Below, one piece after another: positions 11,974 to 23,121 of a stretch of DNA of 64,000 nucleotides. A model generated the notes under the pieces. The model was not told where the DNA came from, did not search any database, and saw only the letters and a program-made list of their open reading frames with translations. The DNA is from Aquanectria penicillioides (lineage: Eukaryota > Ascomycota > Sordariomycetes > Hypocreales > Nectriaceae): positions 2,108,001-2,172,000 of the forward strand of contig PYIU01000008.1 of NCBI GenBank assembly GCA_003415625.1, written 5' to 3'. Both the position numbers and the translations under genes were made by a program. Positions within the stretch are counted from its first letter, which is position 1; every line of letters starts with the position of its first letter.

Positions 11974-12821
11974 TTAATGTCTTTTACGGCGCTCGGCGAT
12001 CAGTTTCTTGTAAAAACCTTTCTTCCCGCTGGTCTTCTGCTTCTGGATGCCTGCGTACTTGATTGTGAACCTGGCTCTGTCTTGTGAACTCATCACTTCC
12101 TCTAAAATTGTATCCTTCCTTTCCTTTCGACTCAATCGAGCGCTGTAGAACTCAGTTGGCCCGGCAATAATCTCACCAACATGAGAATACCCCGGTGCAG
12201 TCACTCGGAGTGCCTTCTTCTGGTGCTTTGGGTCTAAAACACCTCGCATACGAAGGAGCTGCCAGTCTCGCTTAAACTCGGGGGTAAATTCAGTCTTTGG
12301 GAGATTGAACCACTGGGATCCTGCGGTGGTCTGGGGTTGAATTAGTCAGTTTAGAATTCTTCAGAAGTAGAATGACTGAGAAAATAGTGAAAAGGAATAG
12401 TAGTCTCAGAGTAACTATGAAAAAGGAAATCAGAAGGCCATGGTTCGATGATCCAAAACGGATGCTTGTCCCATGTCAAAAGTGCCAAAGGGCTGGTTCT
12501 CATCAGCAGGCGAGGGATATGTACGACAATCAAGGTAGCTTGAATTTGTGTACTGGTAGAGGAACAAAACACACCGGCTCTCACCTTTAATTGGACTGGG
12601 TGTCCCGTGCGTGGTTGAAGAGGAGCTCGAATCGACAGGTCTGCCTTCGCGCTGCCAATGCTGCTCGGACATGACTTCTGTTGAACAGCTACCGACAGGT
12701 TAGGGTTCATCCTGGAGACCGTGACAGTTGGGACAGTAATGGCGGATGCAACATCGTCTTTCAGACGCTGCTCCGCCTGACGCAGTAGCTCATCGACTTG
12801 ATCATCCCTGATGTCTGTCAT
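11974..12821 (-). CDS. FCF2: rRNA-processing protein FCF2 (2 exons)
   Basis: A nucleolar factor needed for early pre-rRNA cleavages and 40S subunit formation in yeast. Exons are 12821-12585 and 12330-11974 (594 nt, 197 aa; yeast Fcf2 is a little over 200 aa). The N-terminus MTDIRDDQVDELLRQAEQRL is a helical lead. The C-terminal half is the Fcf2 domain: FNLPKTEFTPEFKRD, LLRMRGVLDPK, GEIIAGPTEFYSARLSRKER and a basic tail with SGKKGFYKKLIAERRKR. The single intron has a GTGAGA donor and a CCCCAG acceptor and is phase 0. It is divergently paired with HAP5, 380 bases apart. Confidence 0.9.
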
Positions 12822-13201
12822 GGTCTGCTGTCGACGGAGAAAGAATTCTCAGCAGAGTCTTTGACGGCGGGCGAGAGAAAAGGAAGAAAATTTAGTAAGT
12901 GGGGCCTTAGCGTGCTCAGATGACTGGTGTGGCTAGTGAGCTAGCGCGCTAAGGAGAAACCTAGCCTCACAGGATTTCGTGCATATTATCCTATGTCACT
13001 AAATATCTGTTTGTATTGCCACGAAAACTCCCGCCACTGATGCTCTGTGGCAGTACGTACAGGGGAGTGTGGCGCTATAGCGGCAGTGCAGTCCCTCTGA
13101 CACCAAGCTTGAGGCTCGAGTAGCGCAGATGCCCAATCGTCATCGCCATTCTGCCAACCTCTCATTGTTTACACAACCGTGCCAGCTCCTCATCAATCAA
13201 C
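12822..13201. promoter_or_regulatory. Divergent FCF2/HAP5 promoter region
   Basis: A 380-base intergenic space between two divergent start codons, so it should drive both genes. A CCAAT pentamer lies at 13,133-13,137, about 65 bases before the HAP5 ATG; the HAP complex binds CCAAT, so feedback is conceivable, though one pentamer can occur by chance. No TATA element stands out. This is a positional inference. Confidence 0.45.
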
Positions 13202-14286
13202 ATGGACCCGCAAAACACTTCTGCTTCGTCGCACCCTCAGCAAAATAGGCAGAGGCCAGTCTACGACTCCAGCCAAGGCGGGCATTATGGTGAGTTCCGC
13301 CCTCCACCCACCCTAGCTGCCTGCTTCTCACTAATTCTCAATCGCGCAGGCGCCTGTGCCGCTGTATGTTGACCTCAATTTCTCGCAACTCATCATTGCT
13401 CTGACACGGGATTTTCTAGTTGGCCTCCCAAGGCTTTGCTCCTTCCGAGCTCTACACGGGTCCTTGGGCTAACGTACGTCGCTTCCTTGTCTTCTCTGAG
13501 AATGCGGAGCAGCAGTCTAACTTCACAATGCAGGCTCATCAGGGCCTCACCGGCCAGTACAAGGACATTCTAACGACCTATTGGCAACACACGATCAACC
13601 ACCTCGAGAATGATACTCATGATTATAAGATTCACCAACTTCCCCTTGCGCGCATCAAGAAGGTAATGAAGGCCGACCCCGAAGTCAAGATGATCTCGGC
13701 AGAGGCCCCTATCCTCTTCGCTAAAGGCTGCGATATCTTCATTACTGAGTTGACAATGCGTGCCTGGATCCATGCCGAGGAGAATAAACGCAGAACCTTG
13801 CAGCGTTCCGACATCGCCTCTGCTCTCGCCAAGTCTGACATGTTTGACTTCCTCATCGACATTGTCCCTCGTGAGGAAGCCTCCTCGCATGCGAAGAGAA
13901 CTACAGCCCAGACAGCTACCGCCCCTCAGACTGTTCCCACTGCCCCTGGTCAGCCCCAGATACCCGGCCAGCACGCCAACATGGCTCAGCCGCCAAACCA
14001 TTCTTCATCGCATCCCATGGGTCCTACCGATTACATGGGCGGTCATGGTCTGGCTCCTGATCAGGACTACCGCCAGAACCCCAACATGTACCCTGGCCAG
14101 GTTCCAGCTGGCCCTTCGGCACCCTATGGCCAGACCCAGCCTCCCTCCATGTATGGTGAGATGGAGGGAATGTACCCCTATTCAGCCATGCAGCCTCAAC
14201 AAGTAAGTATTCGCGTGTCTTTTATATTTACAGTGACGCTAATTTTCCCCATCTAGGCCCCAATGGCTTCCGAGGAGTTTGAGTAA
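13202..14286 (+). CDS. HAP5: CCAAT-binding factor subunit HAP5/HapE (NF-YC), 5 exons
   Basis: A histone-fold subunit of the heterotrimeric CCAAT-binding complex, which in fungi controls respiration, iron and redox genes. Exons are 13202-13289, 13350-13363, 13420-13473, 13534-14202 and 14257-14286 (855 nt, 284 aa). Residues about 53-86 carry the fungal HAP5 block ([15 protein letters not shown]). The NF-YC histone fold starts at about residue 88 with [20 protein letters not shown] and runs through [10 protein letters not shown] and [17 protein letters not shown] to about 165. The C-terminal part is Pro/Gln/Met-rich and disordered, like other HapE proteins. Exon 2 is only 14 nt, and the last exon encodes nine residues (APMASEEFE). 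Splice sites are canonical. The gene converges on SEC15. Confidence 0.93.
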
Positions 14287-14663
14287 CTTAGTTTTCTCGA
14301 TCCAGCAGTTGAATAACTGAAAGCATCGGTAGGGTTACTGGGTGTACAAATGGGGCGACACTCGACGTGACGCAGAAACTATGGAAAGGGCTTGGCGCAA
14401 CGGATTCATGCTTGTTTTTGACATAGCTTGCCAGGCATACCTCTGCCTATTGCAATTGCACATTACAATAAAGACATTCTTTCCAATACCATGATGGATT
14501 TGCTGCCTCGGTTCTGGAAGCCCCCAGGTCATGTGTCCCTTTTATTTCATCATTCCAAATCGTGAGGAGAAGTTGGCCAAAGGGGCGCTTCTAACAGGAC
14601 TTTGTGTAATAGGTGTTAACCTAGATATAACATCAGTATTTGAGTTTTTATGGCTTGACTAGG
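14287..14663. other. Intergenic region between convergent HAP5 and SEC15
   Basis: About 375 bases between two stop codons facing each other, so it should contain both 3' untranslated regions. I see no open frame or RNA gene with support. Confidence 0.55.
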
Positions 14664-17386
14664 TCAACGGGTGCAATACTTCTCCAGCAATGTTGGGCCA
14701 TTCAGAGCGTCCACGCGCCCATATTTCTTATTCCGCGAGGAAATGTCAAAGAATTCGTCATGATTATCGGACTGGAGCAGGTTAATAGTTTGCTGAAGCT
14801 CGTCAAGATTTTCTCGTAGCATTTGCCCATTTTCAAGACTGTCGACAAACTCTGTGAGGTATTGCACATCCTGAGCTAATGCTGAGACTCCATTTGAGTT
14901 GATGTGCTTTACTTCGAGCGACAAAGGTAGCGCCTTCTCAAAATGTTAGAATCCAACCCCAGACAATACCACCTACAGTCATGTAGGAGGGATCTTACCA
15001 AAATCTTGCTCGCAGTATGACTCAATGCATCAAAATAGATGAGTTCTTTAATCTCTCGTGGCAAGCCCAGTAGTGTTGAGCCCATAATGTTAGATAGATA
15101 TCGTGTAAGGGTCTGCATATAATTGCTCGGCTCACTAGCCACCGTTGTTGCCATCCTATGAAATCTTCGTCAGCAAGGTAACAAAGTTCCAGGAGCCTGA
15201 AAACCTTGCCAATCATATTCTGCTGTATCAACTAGGTCGTCAATCTTGGAGTTGACCAACTCAAATATTCGCTTCTCTGCGGTTTTCTTGTTGTTCAGGA
15301 AGTGCTCAGTTGCACTTAGTTTCAGAGGGCCGCCCGCGGATGTAGATGATCGAGCGCGGATGAGGAGTTGCTCCAATTCTTGACACGCAATCTCGAAGTG
15401 CTCGAGGTTGATGAGAATCTGCACTATTTGACCCAGATACTGAGAGCTTAGTCGTTCAACCAGGGACTTGCAGACCTTTTCGGTGAGCAATTCATCTAAT
15501 GACTAGGCCAGTATAAGCGATGTATTAAGTAACAGCAAATTGCCATCAAAACACACCTTCTTCAAGGTTTCGTCAATGACATTGGGGTGTTGAAAATGAT
15601 CATCGGAGAAAAAGTAAAATTGGTTGAGAAAATTTCGAATATCAATACAGCAAAGCGGGTACATTTGGGAAAAGGGCAAAACACAGGGGAATCTGCAGTA
15701 TCCGTCAGCGTCCTAGTATCAGTGTTATGTAGCTCTATATCGGGGACATACGTCAGGTCCTCGGCCGGTTTCTCTTGTACAAACCAGCTGACGTTCACCA
15801 CCTTCTCATATTCTTCGAGAGAGTTAATGGCCATAGGCATGTAGTCATCAGTCGAAACGATCTATGAAGAGTATGTCAGTATCATGGTAAACGCGTAGGT
15901 CATAGGTACTCACTTCCTGGAAATCTTCACTGAATCGCCGTTTCAGAAGCTCGGCATATTTATCGAAAAGAGTTAAGAGGAAGTTATCAAGCATTGCAAC
16001 GGTGTAGCCCCATCCCTAAAGCTGTATTTAGTTTCGTTTATTTTCTAGAGTGTCCACAAGGCACATTACCTCCATAGTCTGTATAAACAATGCAATGAAA
16101 CCCTTGATCTTAAGTAAAACCTCAGCGTTGTTCACACTACCAAGGGCTTTTGATGTGAGCTTTATAGTAGCGCTGCACATTGACTCCCAAAGCTCTTCGA
16201 CCTTGATGTAAGGGGCAAGTAAGCAAGAAATTACCTAAGAAGAGAGGGAATGACATCCTTACATCGGCTGCGGAGCGTAGGTGGGGGACTCGTCGCATAG
16301 TTGCCTTTTCAATGATCGAAAATCCAGCAATGCCTTCCAGGAGACTACTAAGAGAGGACTCATCCTCTGCCAGAAGATCGACGGAGCCAGGGAGGAGTAG
16401 ATCCTTTTGCTGCCTTCGAGTAGCCCCATATTCAGCTCGGAACTTGTCGGTTTGGCCAAGAGCTTCGTGAATATGAAGAGCTTCGAATAGAGGTGTAAAA
16501 TCCACTTGGAGTTCTTCATTGTCCAAGACATCGAATTCCTCGTTTTCATCGCTGACAAGCTCAATGGCCGAGTTCAGTTTAAAATTACTGAGAAAGGAGT
16601 CTGTTTCCACCCTGGTACGTTGACGCGACCTTCTAAGCTCAGTGTGATAGAAGGCCACTTCTCCGAGAAATTGAGAGGTCTCACGAATTCGAAATAGCCA
16701 GGTGTTTAGGTCTGTCATAACAGCTTCAGAGATAGCCTTCTGAGAGGCAGGGATCGATTTTTGGATGACATCGGCCAGCCGATGCTGGGTAGCGTAGCGG
16801 TTCTGAATGATTGGGACAAGGTATTCATTTTGGAGATCTTCGAGGGACTTGAGAGCAGCATAATATTTTTTACGACGAACCAGGTCATGGGCGTTATTGA
16901 CGGCGTGGAGGATCTTCAAGGACTCCTTAAGAGCATCTGTAGCGTCCGCGATGTTTTGGCGAACAGCTTTGGTATTGACAAGGGCACCCTTCTGCTCAGC
17001 AAGTTTCTCGGTGCTAGACTGGATCGACTGATTAAGTTTCAAGATCTCGGCAGTCAAAGTAACAGTGCCTTCTCGAACATGTTGAAGACGATTAACGGAG
17101 TCGAGGAACTCTTCATGCTTGGTAAGGCCGATGCGCTCAATCTCTGCTTCTCGATCTTCATAGTACCGACTAAAACACTGTGTCAAAATCGGTGTTCGGT
17201 TTGAGTGCGAGGCGTCCTTTAGAACTGGGATTAATTGATCGAGGAAGTCGGAATCGGAGGAAGCATGAATGACCTTAAGACGATGAGTCAGCACCAGAAG
17301 TAGGGAGATCCAAACCGCAGGGCGACCAAGTTTACATTAGGTACTGCAGATGCGTAATCATCTACGGCAGGCGGACGTCGAGGCAT
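14664..17386 (-). CDS. SEC15: Exocyst complex subunit Sec15 (9 exons, about 754 aa)
   Basis: A tethering subunit of the exocyst, which docks secretory vesicles at the plasma membrane; Sec15 is the effector of the Rab GTPase Sec4. Exons on the minus strand are 17386-17336, 17273-16263, 16201-16070, 16015-15914, 15861-15752, 15692-15557, 15502-15210, 15155-14999 and 14936-14664 (2,265 nt). The N-terminus MPRRPPAVDDYASAV matches fungal Sec15. A coiled-coil region follows (residues about 50-150), then the all-helical C-terminal domain with VEELWESMC, GWGYTVAMLDNFLLTLFDKY and PREIKELIYFDALSH. Exon 1 could end nine bases earlier. The intron after DTAEYDW begins GCAAGG; no GT donor keeps the frame to MATTVASEPSNY with a realistic intron length, so a GC-AG intron of 54 nt is predicted. 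Confidence 0.9.
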
Positions 17387-17879
17387 GCCGAGTCTCTAGG
17401 TGTGTGTCACGGAGACGTACGGCGATGGTAATAGTGATAGCGAAGCTAGTGAAGATGAATGTAGATGGATGGTCGCCGGAGGTGCCAAGCTGGTGGTGGG
17501 TACCTAGCTCGCCTCCCTCCAGCGTGACAAGCACTCAGCAACGCACAGGGCAAGTGGAGTTAACCAGCCACAGACCAGGGCTTCCAACAAGTCAAGTACC
17601 AGGGGGTGCCCCTATTTGCTTGACCGCCCGCTCGGCTAGCTTGACTTGGAGGGGTGTGAGTTCGCCTTGCTTGATGAACTTGATAGTATTAGTCAGACGC
17701 CGCTAGAGTACATGCCCCGCAAATTTCTATGCCTAATTCCTCAAACACTGTATTTGTTGGATAGCTTGTACCCAGTGGGTCATATAGAAGCGCGCTACGC
17801 TGGGCTTGTAGACAACCCCCACCTCTCCTCTGGAGAGGTGGTAATAAAACCTGTAACTGCATTACTGGCGTAATTAACT
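17387..17879. other. Region upstream of SEC15, edge of gene island 1
   Basis: About 490 bases of normal composition before the AT-rich desert. It should contain the SEC15 promoter. Short open frames show no recognisable protein. The composition changes sharply near 17,870-17,890. Confidence 0.55.
17819..17841. repeat. Hairpin, 10-bp arms, 3-nt loop, at island edge
   Basis: CCACCTCTCC and GGAGAGGTGG are perfect reverse complements separated by TCT. The hairpin lies about 40 bases from where the AT-rich repeats begin, so it may be the preserved tip of an inserted element or simply a terminator-like structure. No further evidence. Confidence 0.75.
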
Positions 17880-18149
17880 TTTCTAATGTAACTTATCTAT
17901 AACTTTATTAAGTAAAGTCTAAATAGAAAGATAAATATATTATTAAAATTACTTACTTTAAAATAATTAATTCTATTAATATAAGTTATTTTAATAGTAT
18001 AGTTATTAAATTTTAGCTATATAAAGCTTAAGCTTATAGATATTACTATAACTTTAAAATATTAATTTATATATTTTTTATAAAAATAATAATATTAAGT
18101 TTTTTTTTATTAAAATATTAATTTAATACTTATTTAAAGCTAAATCTAT
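17880..18149. repeat. AT-rich degraded DNA, unclassified
   Basis: RIP-type AT-rich sequence between the gene island and the first LINE copy. It does not line up by eye with the corresponding part of the full LINE copies, so it may be a diverged LINE or another element. Confidence 0.5.
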
Positions 18150-20739
18150 TATAATTTATATTAAATATTTTTAATAGTAAGTCCTTTAAACTCTATAGCA
18201 TTAAAGTGGGGGTCCTATAGGGATCGCCACTCTTCTTTATTCTCTTTATTCTATTTATATTAAGGCTTTATATAGCGCTTTAAAAAGTCCCTAAAATTAT
18301 AGTAATTAAATTTACTAATAATATAAATATACTTATATTTAAAAAAGATACAATAAAGACTTAAGCCTAACTTAAAGCTATATAAATAGTATATATATTT
18401 TAAGCCTCTATTAATAGTATAATCTTTAAATTTATTAAAGCCTAGCTTTTTTATTTCTTTTATTAATATTAAAGGCATTAAGTTTAATTAATTTTTATCT
18501 ATAATATAATTTAGCTATAGAAATTATATTATTTTTTTAGATTATAGCTATATAGAAAGCTACTTTAGTGCCTATATATCTTTAAGCTTAAGGGAAAACT
18601 TAAGCGCTAAAGGTAGGCCTTTATTGCTTTTATAGTAAGTATATAAAGAATAAACCTTAAGGCTGCTTATATAATATATATATATATAATTAAGTTTATA
18701 ATTGCTTATAGTATTAATATATACTATTTTTTAATAAAAAAAGATAGAAATTTAAAAGGGATTATTAAAGCCCTATTTATTAAATAGACTTAAGCTTTTT
18801 ATATTATAAAAAGAGGCTATAAGGCTACTTTAATTAAACTATTAAAAAATAAGCTTAAAATCTTTTTATTTAATATATACTTTAATAAATAATTTATTTA
18901 ATTTTAGGGTTAATTTTAAGCCTAAAGTATTAAAAAACTTATTTTTTTTATAGCTATATTAATAATATAGTAGATTTATTATTATTATTATAATAGCCTT
19001 TAATATAAATTAATATAAAAATATAAAAAGTAATTAATTAATTAACTTTTTAATAAAAAATATAAAAAGAATTAAAAATTAATTAAAAATTAAGTATTAA
19101 TTAATTAAAAGTATTAATAAAAATAAATTAAATATAAATTTTATAAATATTATATAAATAATAAAATAAAAGTAGCTAAAGTTTTTTTATTTTATATAAA
19201 AAAGAAGATTATTTACTTTTATAAAGAACTTAAAAAGTATAAAAGCTTTTTATTTATTTAAATATAAATAAAATATATTAAGCTTTAAGGATTTCTTTTT
19301 TAAAGAAAAGTCCTTAAAGTAAGTATACTTTAATGCTAGTATAAAAATACTATTAAAATAATTAGCTATATTATATTATATTATTTACTTTATTTAAGCT
19401 AAAAGGAATCTTTATTTAATTTACTTTATAATCTTTTTAAGTTTAAATAGTATTTATTTAAAACTTAAATTATATATTACTTTATTAAATAGCTAGCTTA
19501 TTTATATATTATATTGCACTATAAGCTAGCTATTAAGCTATATTTAATTTAAGATATATTTATTTATATATTGCCTTTATCTTTTAGCAATTCTTTTACT
19601 TAAATGCTTTAACTTCTTTATTAAAAGAGAAGTTAATGCATTTAAAAAACCCCCTTTTAAAAAAGAGAAAAAACTAATTTACTATATAAATAATATATTA
19701 AAGCCTACCCCTTTTAATAGCTAAGTCTTTACTTTATCTTTATTTTAAATTTAATCTTTATTTACTATTATATTTAATTTATATCTATTTACTTTAGTAA
19801 TACTATTTACTTTAAGTTTATATTCTCTTTAAAAGATATAAAATCTATTTTATTTTTTTTATTATTCTTTTTATTATTTTTCTTTTTATTTTTAAGCTCT
19901 TTTTATTTTAATCCCTTTTTAGCTTTATTTAAGTTTAAGCTATTACTTAAAGAGTTATATTAAACTTTAATATCTATTATTAATATTAGCTAATATAAAT
20001 CTATATTAAAATTAATTTAATCTATTATTATTATTACTTTTTAGTATTATCTATCTTTAAATAGCTTTAGCCTTTTTAATTAAAAAAGGCAATATAGCTA
20101 TTAAGCTTTTAAAAGCTATAGCTATATAATTAACTTTATTAATTAGCTTATAAAGCTAATTAATATTAAGATCTATAGTTAAAACTATAAATATAGCTTA
20201 AAAGTATATTTAAATTGCCTTTCTTTTAGCTTAAATAGCCTTAACCCTTAACTACTAAAGCTTCTTTATTTAATAGACTATATTAGTAATAAACTTAAGT
20301 TAAAATTAAAAAGTACTTACTATAGCTATCCCCTTCTATAAAGCTACTATTAATACTTAAGCATTAGCCTTTATTAAATATAGCAATAGCTTATATAGCT
20401 TATATATATAGGCATAAATAATATAGCTATTAGCTTTAGTATTTATTACTATTAGCTACTTAAAGTTATAATAAAGGGATATAATTTATTAGGTTAATTT
20501 TAATATAGATCTTTCTTTCTATCTTTTGCTATTTATATAATATATATAAAGTAAAGTAGATTTTATATTGCCTTTAAAAATAGCTTAATATTCTTTACCT
20601 TAATATAATTAGCCTAATATTTAAGTATTTATATAAGCATTAATATAAAAACTATAATAGGCCTATAGTATATATAAACTATTATAGTTATAGTTATAAT
20701 TATAGTTATAGTTATAATTATTATTATTATTATTATTGC

Positions 20740-20770
<31 letters not shown>

Positions 20771-21305
20771 ATTATTGTTTTTAGCTATATATAATTAATA
20801 TAAAATAGTAATAGAAATAATAATTAGCATTTATATAAATTAAGTATTTTATATAAATAATATATTAATAAAGTGCATATTTAAAGGCAATAGAAAGCTT
20901 TTATAAAGGTATATAAAAAAAAAAAAAAAGAAATTAAGTATATCTATAAAGATTAAAAAATAATAATAATAGCACTTAAATAGCTAATAGTTAGCTAGCT
21001 GCTAGCTAGTATTAAATTAGCGCCTTACTTTTTGCAATAGGCCTATAGTATAGATAATTTAGGCCTATTATAGGCCTTACTTTTACTTTATTTATTAACC
21101 CTATAATTAAATAAATAGGATATTTTAGTAATAGTATTAAACTAACTTTTAATTTAATGCCCCTTTATAGAGAATCTATAATAGCCCTAATATTGTATTA
21201 AATAAAGGTTTTTACTCTATTAATATAGTTTTTTCCTTTATTTATATAGTATAAAAGTACTATTTACTTTATAGGTCTATAGAGTATTAATAAATAAATA
21301 ATAAA
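18150..21305 (+). mobile_element. LINE (Tad1-like) copy A, 5'-truncated, RIP-degraded
   Basis: The right end (CTATAGAGTATTAATAAATAAATA) is the shared 3' end of this family, with an A-rich AATA-type tail. At 18,205-18,370 the plus strand reads as a worn reverse transcriptase core: a VL-stop-GSPLFFILFILF string standing for the GVPQGSPLSPILF block, followed by FTNNINIL for the FADDTNIL box, each change being C-to-T or G-to-A. The 72-codon open frame on the opposite strand (18,260-18,478) is an antisense by-product. The 3' part contains an AT-rich trinucleotide/hexanucleotide tract (about 20,690-20,775). The missing 5' half is typical of LINE truncation. Confidence 0.78.
20690..20775. repeat. 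TTA/TTATAG microsatellite inside LINE copy A
   Basis: Tandem TTATAG/TTATAA hexamers pass into (TTA)n. The same tract, at varying length, sits at the same place in the other LINE copies (23,636-23,720; 45,236-45,330; 60,982-61,060; 62,350-62,445), so it belongs to the element and has expanded separately in each copy. Confidence 0.8.
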
Positions 21306-21578
21306 TATATTAAATATTTAGCTATAAGCTTAATTATTAATATTTTTATTTATTATAGTATTTTAAATATATAAAAGAGATTAATATAAAGCCTTAATTT
21401 AAATAGTTTAAATAATTTTAATTAAAGTATTATTAAAGCCTATATTTAAAGGTAAAAAAGATAGCTTAATTAATAAATATAATATTATTAATATAAAGTT
21501 TTTTAGGCTATAATTTTAATTATTACTTTAATCTTTAATTTAAATAATAGTAATAATATTTATTTAAGCTATATTTAT
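21306..21578. repeat. AT-rich degraded DNA, unclassified
   Basis: RIP-type sequence between the LINE copy A tail and the small terminal-repeat element. No open frame or recognised similarity. Confidence 0.4.
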
Positions 21579-21940
21579 TAAATAGCTAATTGCAGTAAAA
21601 GTATAAAGTTGCCTTATTTATATTATAGTATAATTAGCTATTTTAAACTATAGGTCTTTAATTTAATATACCCTTTTAGCTAGGGCCTATAGGGGTTTAG
21701 CTAGATTAATTATACTATTAGACCTAAAGATTATACTTTTTTAGGCTATTTAATTTTTATATTTAATTAGGTTATTAAGTGCATAAAGGTAGAAATTGAA
21801 CCTATAACCTTTTTAATTAGGCATTAAGTGTATATTTAATTGTTAATTATTAAATAGCTAATTATAGCAAAAGTATAAGGTTGCTTTATTTATATTATAA
21901 TATAATTAGCTATTTTAGACTATAGGTCTTTAATTTAATA
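21579..21940 (-). mobile_element. Small terminal-repeat / tRNA-like element, single copy
   Basis: A segment of about 90 bases beginning TAAATAGCTAAT (21,579) recurs at 21,851, exactly 272 bases later, and both ends match those of the array at 31,966-33,140. The structure is therefore repeat, about 180-base interior, repeat. On the minus strand at 21,792-21,802 the interior carries GGTTCAATTTC, close to the tRNA B-box, inside a T-arm-like stretch. It could be a TRIM-like miniature LTR element or a tRNA-derived SINE dimer; the sequence does not decide. Strand is given for the tRNA-like part. Confidence 0.5.
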
Positions 21941-23121
21941 ATATTAGCTTAATTAAATAATTTTTATAATGCCTTTTATTTAATAACTTTAAGGATATAA
22001 TTAAAATAAATTAATAAGGCTATATTTAATAAAAGTTACTTTTTTATTTTATTAGCCTAAAGCTAAAGCTTCTTTAAGGCTTTAATAGCTTTAACTTCTT
22101 TTAAAATTATTAAATTTTTTTAAATTTTTTATATAGCCTTTAGTATAGCTTAGCTATGAAAAAATAAAGCTTAAAAGGGCTATTTTTTTTCTTTTAGCTT
22201 TATTTTTTTACAATTAATTAAATAGCTTTTTTTAAAATTAAATATTCTTTTTATTTTCTTTTTTTTAATTATTATAAGCTTAATTTTTAACCTTTTTATA
22301 TAATTCCTTTATTATAAAGGCCTTATTATTAATTTAAATATAATGCTATATATATATATACTAAAACTATAAAGCAATTTACTTTTAATATTATTAAATT
22401 ATCTCTTTTTATATTAATTAAGTAATAATTATAAGATTAATATAGATTATAGTATTTAATATAACTTATTTAATTAAGCTATTTAAAAGGTCTAGCTTTT
22501 ATATACTTTAAATAATAGTAAGGTCTCTTTTAGTTTTCCTTAAGGTAATAGCTTTCTTTTTAAGCTATATAGAAAATAAAGGCTTTTTTTAATCCTTAAT
22601 TAATTAATAAAGGGGCTATAAAATAACCTTAAGAGTAAGGGGTATTAGCCCTACCTTTTTAAAGCCTATATATATATAATAGGCCTTAAATGCAGCCTAA
22701 TATATTGCCTTCTATTAATTAAGAAAGTTTAATTAAGTAATATATATACTTTTAACTTAAATAAAATTCCTAAAGGATAATTACTATACCTTTTTAAGAT
22801 ATTAATAAATATTAATATTAAAGGGCTAAAGAATATAATTAATATAAATAAAAAGGCAAAAAAAAAATATTAAAAGTATAATAATACTATATAAAATTAA
22901 AGTCTTTATAAGCTAAAAATCTATTTATTAATAGCATTTAATATATTAGATTTTTCTTTTTTTTAGCTAAATAATAAAAGCTTAAATTTAAATAGCCTTT
23001 ATAATATTAATTTTATACTTAAACTACTTTTTAATTAAATAGCTATTAAAAGTATTATTAAAGGCAATATTTATTAAAATGCTTTAACTATTATTAAGCC
23101 TAATAGCTATTTATATATTTA
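21941..23121. repeat. AT-rich degraded DNA between two LINE tails
   Basis: About 1.2 kb of RIP-type sequence with no recognised protein remnant on either strand. It separates the tails of LINE copies A and B, which point towards each other. Confidence 0.45.

Noticed and set aside
17646..17873. 75-codon open frame upstream of SEC15
   Set aside because: No family similarity or splice context, and it runs to the AT-rich border; it is probably chance.
18260..18478. 72-codon open frame on the minus strand, repeated at 42,806-43,024 and 58,550-58,768 and, on the plus strand, at 25,929 onward
   Set aside because: It is conserved in position only because it is antisense to the LINE reverse transcriptase core. 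The opposite strand reads as the GSPL...ILF and F-x-N-N-x-NIL blocks, so the open frame is a by-product of RIP removing C from one strand.
20690..20775. AT tandem tract considered as a CRISPR-like or satellite array
   Set aside because: There are no spacers and no unit longer than six bases; it is a microsatellite inside a LINE.
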